Assembly (NCBI GenBank): GCA_031263875.1
Contig: JAISEX010000067.1
Span: forward strand, 1-8,365
Reading direction: 5' to 3'
DNA from: Eubacteriales Family XIII. Incertae Sedis bacterium
Lineage (GTDB): Bacteria > Bacillota > Clostridia > Peptostreptococcales > Anaerovoracaceae
Length of the DNA: 8,365 bases
Shown here in pieces: positions 6,146 through 8,365 of the stretch. Every line of letters begins with the position of its first letter. Position 1 is the stretch's first letter. A program made the translations under genes and the position numbers. The notes under the pieces are model-generated. The model saw only the letters and a list, made by a program, of their open reading frames with translations. It did not search any database and was not told the DNA's origin.

Positions 6146-6313
6146 ATGATGCTCGCACACAATGCGGCGCAAAAGAGATATGTCGTTTTGTACATCGCAA
6201 ACGGTGACTTTCCCGTTGTTGCGCGCATTGAAATCGGGTATACTTATTTTATTGGATTGATTTACTACAGTTTAAGGCTTGCATGCCCATCATGCGGGGG
6301 AAAGAGAGAGTAA
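6146..6313 (+). CDS. Doubtful 55-residue ORF with a CPSC motif
   Basis: An ATG-started frame of 55 codons, beginning MMLAHNAAQKRYVVLYIANG and ending with CPSCGGKRE. Its TAA (6311-6313) lies one base before the ATG of the next gene. The residue mix (alternating hydrophobic, Tyr and Gly) is protein-like, and the same frame is open back to 6092, so it could also be the remnant of a longer gene. No clear ribosome site is visible. The CxxC pair alone is not enough to call a zinc protein. Confidence 0.3.
   Translation: MMLAHNAAQKRYVVLYIANGDFPVVARIEIGYTYFIGLIYYSLRLACPSCGGKRE
6216..6244 (+). promoter_or_regulatory. Possible promoter upstream of the GC-rich gene pair
   Basis: TATACT (6239-6244) is a good -10. 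The hexamer 17 bp upstream (TTGTTG, 6216-6221) is a weak -35. It lies about 70 bp before the ATG at 6315, inside the doubtful short ORF, which argues mildly against that ORF being a gene. Confidence 0.35.
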
Positions 6314-6314
6314 C

Positions 6315-6827
6315 ATGATTGATTACAACGCGATTGCGGAGAGGCTGACATCGGCCGAGGAATTCTTGTCGCTGACTGATGAGCCGGGAATATTTGGCGC
6401 AAAGAAGAACGCTCAGGCGGCCTATGAGTTGTGGAACTCAGCCGACCAGCGCTTCGTGGGTGCGGTTGCTCCCATCCCGGCGCCCGGCGGCACGGGGTCA
6501 GGACTGGTCATCTATGTCCACTGGAACCCCGCCGAGGTGACTCCCGATCTGGATGCCATCCAGGTGGCGATCAACACCTCGCTGCCGGTTAAGATGATCA
6601 GGGGTGACGGAAAGGCGACCTGGAAGGGCCGGGACAAGAAGCAGATCGCTTTCTTCGTCTGGCAGGATATAAGGTCGCGCGAGTTGTGCCAGTGGTTTCT
6701 GGAGCGTTTTGGAGTCTATGCCTGCACCAATCAGGTCATGGCCCGTTCCGATTTCGACTATAATGTGGCCGTGGTCGCGGTCAAGGATGGCGTCGACCAT
6801 CTGTGGACGCTGACCATGCCGAAGTGA
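6315..6827 (+). CDS. Unrecognised 170-residue soluble protein
   Basis: I do not recognise this protein. It has no signal peptide or membrane helix. It shows an N-terminal helical part (1-45), a Gly/Pro loop PIPAPGGTGSG (53-63), a strand-rich centre (LVIYVHWNP, 64-72), a basic segment (RGDGKATWKGRDKKQ, 96-110), and a helix plus strands (AFFVWQDIRSRELCQWFLERFG, 112-133). The start at 6315 is preferred to an in-frame upstream ATG at 6279 because a purine-rich GGGGGAAAGAGAGAG tract (6296-6310) lies immediately before it. The gene is GC-rich (above 60% in sampled stretches) against roughly 30-35% in the SUKH gene. It is coupled by a 4-nt overlap to the next gene, so the two proteins probably act together. 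Confidence 0.75.
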   Translation: MIDYNAIAERLTSAEEFLSLTDEPGIFGAKKNAQAAYELWNSADQRFVGAVAPIPAPGGTGSGLVIYVHWNPAEVTPDLDAIQVAINTSLPVKMIRGDGKATWKGRDKKQIAFFVWQDIRSRELCQWFLERFGVYACTNQVMARSDFDYNVAVVAVKDGVDHLWTLTMPK

Positions 6828-7603
6828 AACTCCCCAAAGAACGTCAACCGCTCGGCGCGCGGCTGAAGTCCCGGGTCGCAAGCGTTCTCGGCTGGCTGGC
6901 GACAATCGTCGGCGTTTTGGCGCTCATCTTGATACTGGGTCAGCGCTCCGGCTGGATGGGCTCAATCGCGCGTCCAATTATCATGGTCACAGCGGACAGC
7001 CTCGTAGTCGCCGGCGTCGTGCTGGCGGCCGCCTATGTCGCCGTGCGCAGCTACAACAAAAGGCATGAGAATGTCAGCCGGCCATCACCTGTTCTGGCTA
7101 TGGCCCGGTTTGCGCAGTCGCGGCTCGGCAGGGAGTTGGGAAAAATCGATCTGCGGAACGACTTCACGTTCGATCAGAAAAGTGTCGTTTTGTCGGATCT
7201 CACGCACATTACGGCCGCGACCGCAGCCGAGTATGACGGTTTGGAGAAGATCGAATTCCTCTGGCTCGCGCGCCCCGCACAATCCGGTGACTTCCTCACG
7301 TCCCCGCAGTTCGCTGGGCTGCCCGCCTCAGTGCAGGACGCTGTTGTTCTGCTCGATCTGCGCCGCGAGTTACTGCTGCGCGGACTGGACGCCTTCATGT
7401 CCACTTCCTCCGGCTTCTACTGCCACGACATGGATCGCATTACCGGGGCTGCGCTGCACACCGGCAACGCCGACCTGATCGACCTGCTCAGATTTGTCAA
7501 GGCAGCCGCGCCAGGCCAGTCGGTGAACGACATGACGAAGACGCTGCTGGACGAACTCGACAAGCGGGAATCCTGGGAAGGGCTGCTCGCCGCCGGCGAA
7601 TAA
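6824..7603 (+). CDS. Two-helix membrane protein with possible DUF4375-like C-terminal domain
   Basis: A 259-residue protein from the GTG at 6824, whose GTGA overlaps the stop of the preceding gene by 4 nt; an earlier in-frame GTG at 6803 would add seven residues. Residues about 18-39 (VASVLGWLATIVGVLALILILG) and 52-75 form two membrane helices around a short loop, so both termini are probably cytoplasmic. Residues about 80-259 form a soluble helical domain. Within it, 166-230 has the spacing of a DUF4375-like fold (LPASVQDAVVLLDLRREL, then GLDAFMSTSSGF, then an AL-TGNADLIDLLRFVKAAAP helix pair). That match is weak and by eye only. GC content is as high as in its partner gene and ends abruptly at its stop codon. 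Confidence 0.75.
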   Translation: MKLPKERQPLGARLKSRVASVLGWLATIVGVLALILILGQRSGWMGSIARPIIMVTADSLVVAGVVLAAAYVAVRSYNKRHENVSRPSPVLAMARFAQSRLGRELGKIDLRNDFTFDQKSVVLSDLTHITAATAAEYDGLEKIEFLWLARPAQSGDFLTSPQFAGLPASVQDAVVLLDLRRELLLRGLDAFMSTSSGFYCHDMDRITGAALHTGNADLIDLLRFVKAAAPGQSVNDMTKTLLDELDKRESWEGLLAAGE

Positions 7604-7881
7604 TGAATAAAGAAGTAAGGGAGTGCGAACCGCGCCTCAAAACGCCATCATCGGGGAATATGGATGTAAGAGAAGAATTCAGAGAGGGATTACGGCTTAT
7701 AATCAAGCGGAGCTATAGTCCGGAATCGGCGGCCAAATATGCCTTTGATTTTTATTTGAAACATAAAATATCCGACAAAGATTTATGCAATACTGTCGAA
7801 GACATTATGCTTATGGATGCGGGGCCGGAATTTGAAATGAAAGAGTTGGTGAAAGAGGAATTGAAATTGAAAGTGGATTGA
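7603..7881 (+). CDS. Small helical protein, possible immunity-type protein
   Basis: A 92-residue acidic protein with no recognised family. Its ATG overlaps the preceding stop by one base (TAATG), which would allow translation by re-initiation. The protein-like part starts at Met20 (ATG 7660), MDVREEFREGLRLIIKRSYS, so the shorter start is a real alternative. The C terminus reads MDAGPEFEMKELVKEEL; a GPEFE-type helix near the C terminus recurs in small toxin-immunity proteins, which is only suggestive. Base composition returns to AT-rich here, unlike the two genes before it. No ribosome site is clear for either start. Confidence 0.6.
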   Translation: MNKEVRECEPRLKTPSSGNMDVREEFREGLRLIIKRSYSPESAAKYAFDFYLKHKISDKDLCNTVEDIMLMDAGPEFEMKELVKEELKLKVD

Positions 7882-7955
7882 GGAAAACAGACAAAATCCC
7901 TCTCTCGGCACGATTTCCGGATTGCGCTGAACAGATGCTATTGAACAATTAAACG

Positions 7956-8144
7956 ATGGGTATAAATCAAGAGGTGAATTTTAAAATTGATATTTATGAA
8001 GGAAATGGAAATAATGCCGTCGGCGAACTCGTTTCTCACAAACGCAACAAAAAGAACGAGATAAAACCCAGCGCAACCATCCTCCCCTGTGCCGTCCCCC
8101 TTTTCCCTAACCCCGTCATTCTGGTGTCATTGCGAGGGCTTTAG
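7956..8144 (+). pseudogene. Short ORF fragment disrupted by repeats
   Basis: The first 24 or so codons (MGINQEVNFKIDIYEGNGNN, then AVGE) look like a genuine protein start. From about 8030 the frame runs into the 120-bp-type repeat and then the palindromic repeat, giving a nonsense tail. No ribosome site precedes the ATG. The simplest reading is the 5' end of a small gene cut off by repeat DNA; a chance ORF is the alternative. Confidence 0.3.
8030..8110. repeat. Further copy of the 120-bp-type repeat
   Basis: TTTCTCAC, an A-rich stretch with GAGATAAAAC, then CATCCTCCCCTGTGCCGTCC follow the same order as 4265-4335 (TTTCTCAC, GAGAAACGAAAC, CATCCTACCTGTGCCGTCC) in the same orientation. Only part of the unit is present, and the TGTGCGGGCAAAG anchor is absent. 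It abuts the palindromic element on its right. Confidence 0.6.
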
Positions 8145-8243
8145 CCCGAAGCAATCCAGAAACAGCAATGAAATCCGGCTGCTTGATTGCTTCGCTTCGT
8201 AGCTGTGGCGCGTATCACCGTTACATCTCATGCGCGCAATGAC
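8126..8243. repeat. 118-bp palindromic intergenic repeat
   Basis: The outer arms GTCATTGCG (8126-8134) and CGCAATGAC (8235-8243) are perfect inverted repeats, as are the inner arms GAAGCAATC (8148-8156) and GATTGCTTC (8185-8193). A small GGGCT-TT-AGCCC hairpin (8137-8147) sits in the left arm. The right arm has an unpaired extra stretch (about 8200-8230). The left half recurs at 3686-3714. The form suggests a small non-autonomous palindromic repeat; no target-site duplication is obvious. Confidence 0.75.
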
Positions 8244-8328
8244 AATACAAAACAGCATCTCCGCATCGGCTCACCTCAAATTTCCAAAAAATATTTCTCA
8301 TATTTTTTTATATTTCTCCCCACATAAG

Positions 8329-8357
8329 TGGACAAATATAGTATAGTATCATATAAT
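8329..8357 (+). promoter_or_regulatory. Strong candidate promoter pointing out of the window
   Basis: TGGACA (8329-8334), a 17-bp spacer, then TATAAT (8352-8357): one mismatch in total to the sigma-70 consensus, in an AT-rich setting (8278-8365). It would start transcription near 8364, so a plus-strand gene should begin just beyond the right edge. Confidence 0.6.
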
Positions 8358-8365
8358 ATTATTAC

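Overview
The window looks like a mid-GC bacterial chromosome segment that carries many dispersed repeats. The lineage cannot be fixed from sequence alone. The short (645-residue) aconitase form, the FCD-type GntR regulator and the intergenic repeats of the 'ATTGCGAG...GAAGCAATCCAG' and 'GCTGAAGC/GCTAAAGC' kinds suggest an anaerobe such as a spirochaete or clostridium. That is an impression, not a placement.

Left part (1-971): no convincing gene. It holds a copy of a GC-rich dispersed repeat (51 to about 190), then a striking array of five 19-bp palindromes (GTCAAG-N7-CTTGAC type) at 47-49 bp intervals between 314 and 574, then four back-to-back hairpins (648-780). A possible terminator for the following minus-strand operon lies at about 930-961.

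Central-left part (972-3541, minus strand): a two-gene, translationally coupled operon, aconitase (3541 to 1604) followed by a GntR/FadR-family FCD regulator (1604 to 972). The aconitase promoter has a perfect TATAAT inside a perfect 15-bp palindrome (3583-3597), a natural operator for the co-transcribed regulator. A further copy of the GTCAA-N9-TTGAC motif from the left-hand array lies inside the start of the regulator gene (1565-1585).

Middle (3542-4573): a non-coding, repeat-filled interval. It has a half-copy of a dispersed palindromic repeat (3686-3714), a second copy of the GC-rich repeat seen at the left edge (3830 to about 3965), three degenerate tandem units of about 120 bp (3971 to about 4335), and a strand-asymmetric C/A-rich tract up to a candidate promoter at 4518-4546.

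Right part (4574-7881, plus strand): five probable small genes plus one doubtful short ORF. They are an unrecognised single-pass membrane protein, a SUKH (SMI1/KNR4) protein, an unrecognised 170-residue protein, a two-helix membrane protein with a possible DUF4375-like tail, and a small helical protein. SUKH proteins are typical immunity proteins of polymorphic toxin systems, so this may be an immunity-gene island. The middle pair (6315-7603) is far more GC-rich than its neighbours, with 4-nt coupling inside the pair, and looks like an imported cassette. No toxin gene is visible.

Right end (7882-8365): a short ORF fragment run into by another copy of the 120-bp repeat (about 8030-8110) and a 118-bp palindromic repeat (8126-8243). 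An AT-rich stretch follows with a near-consensus promoter (8329-8357) pointing out of the window.
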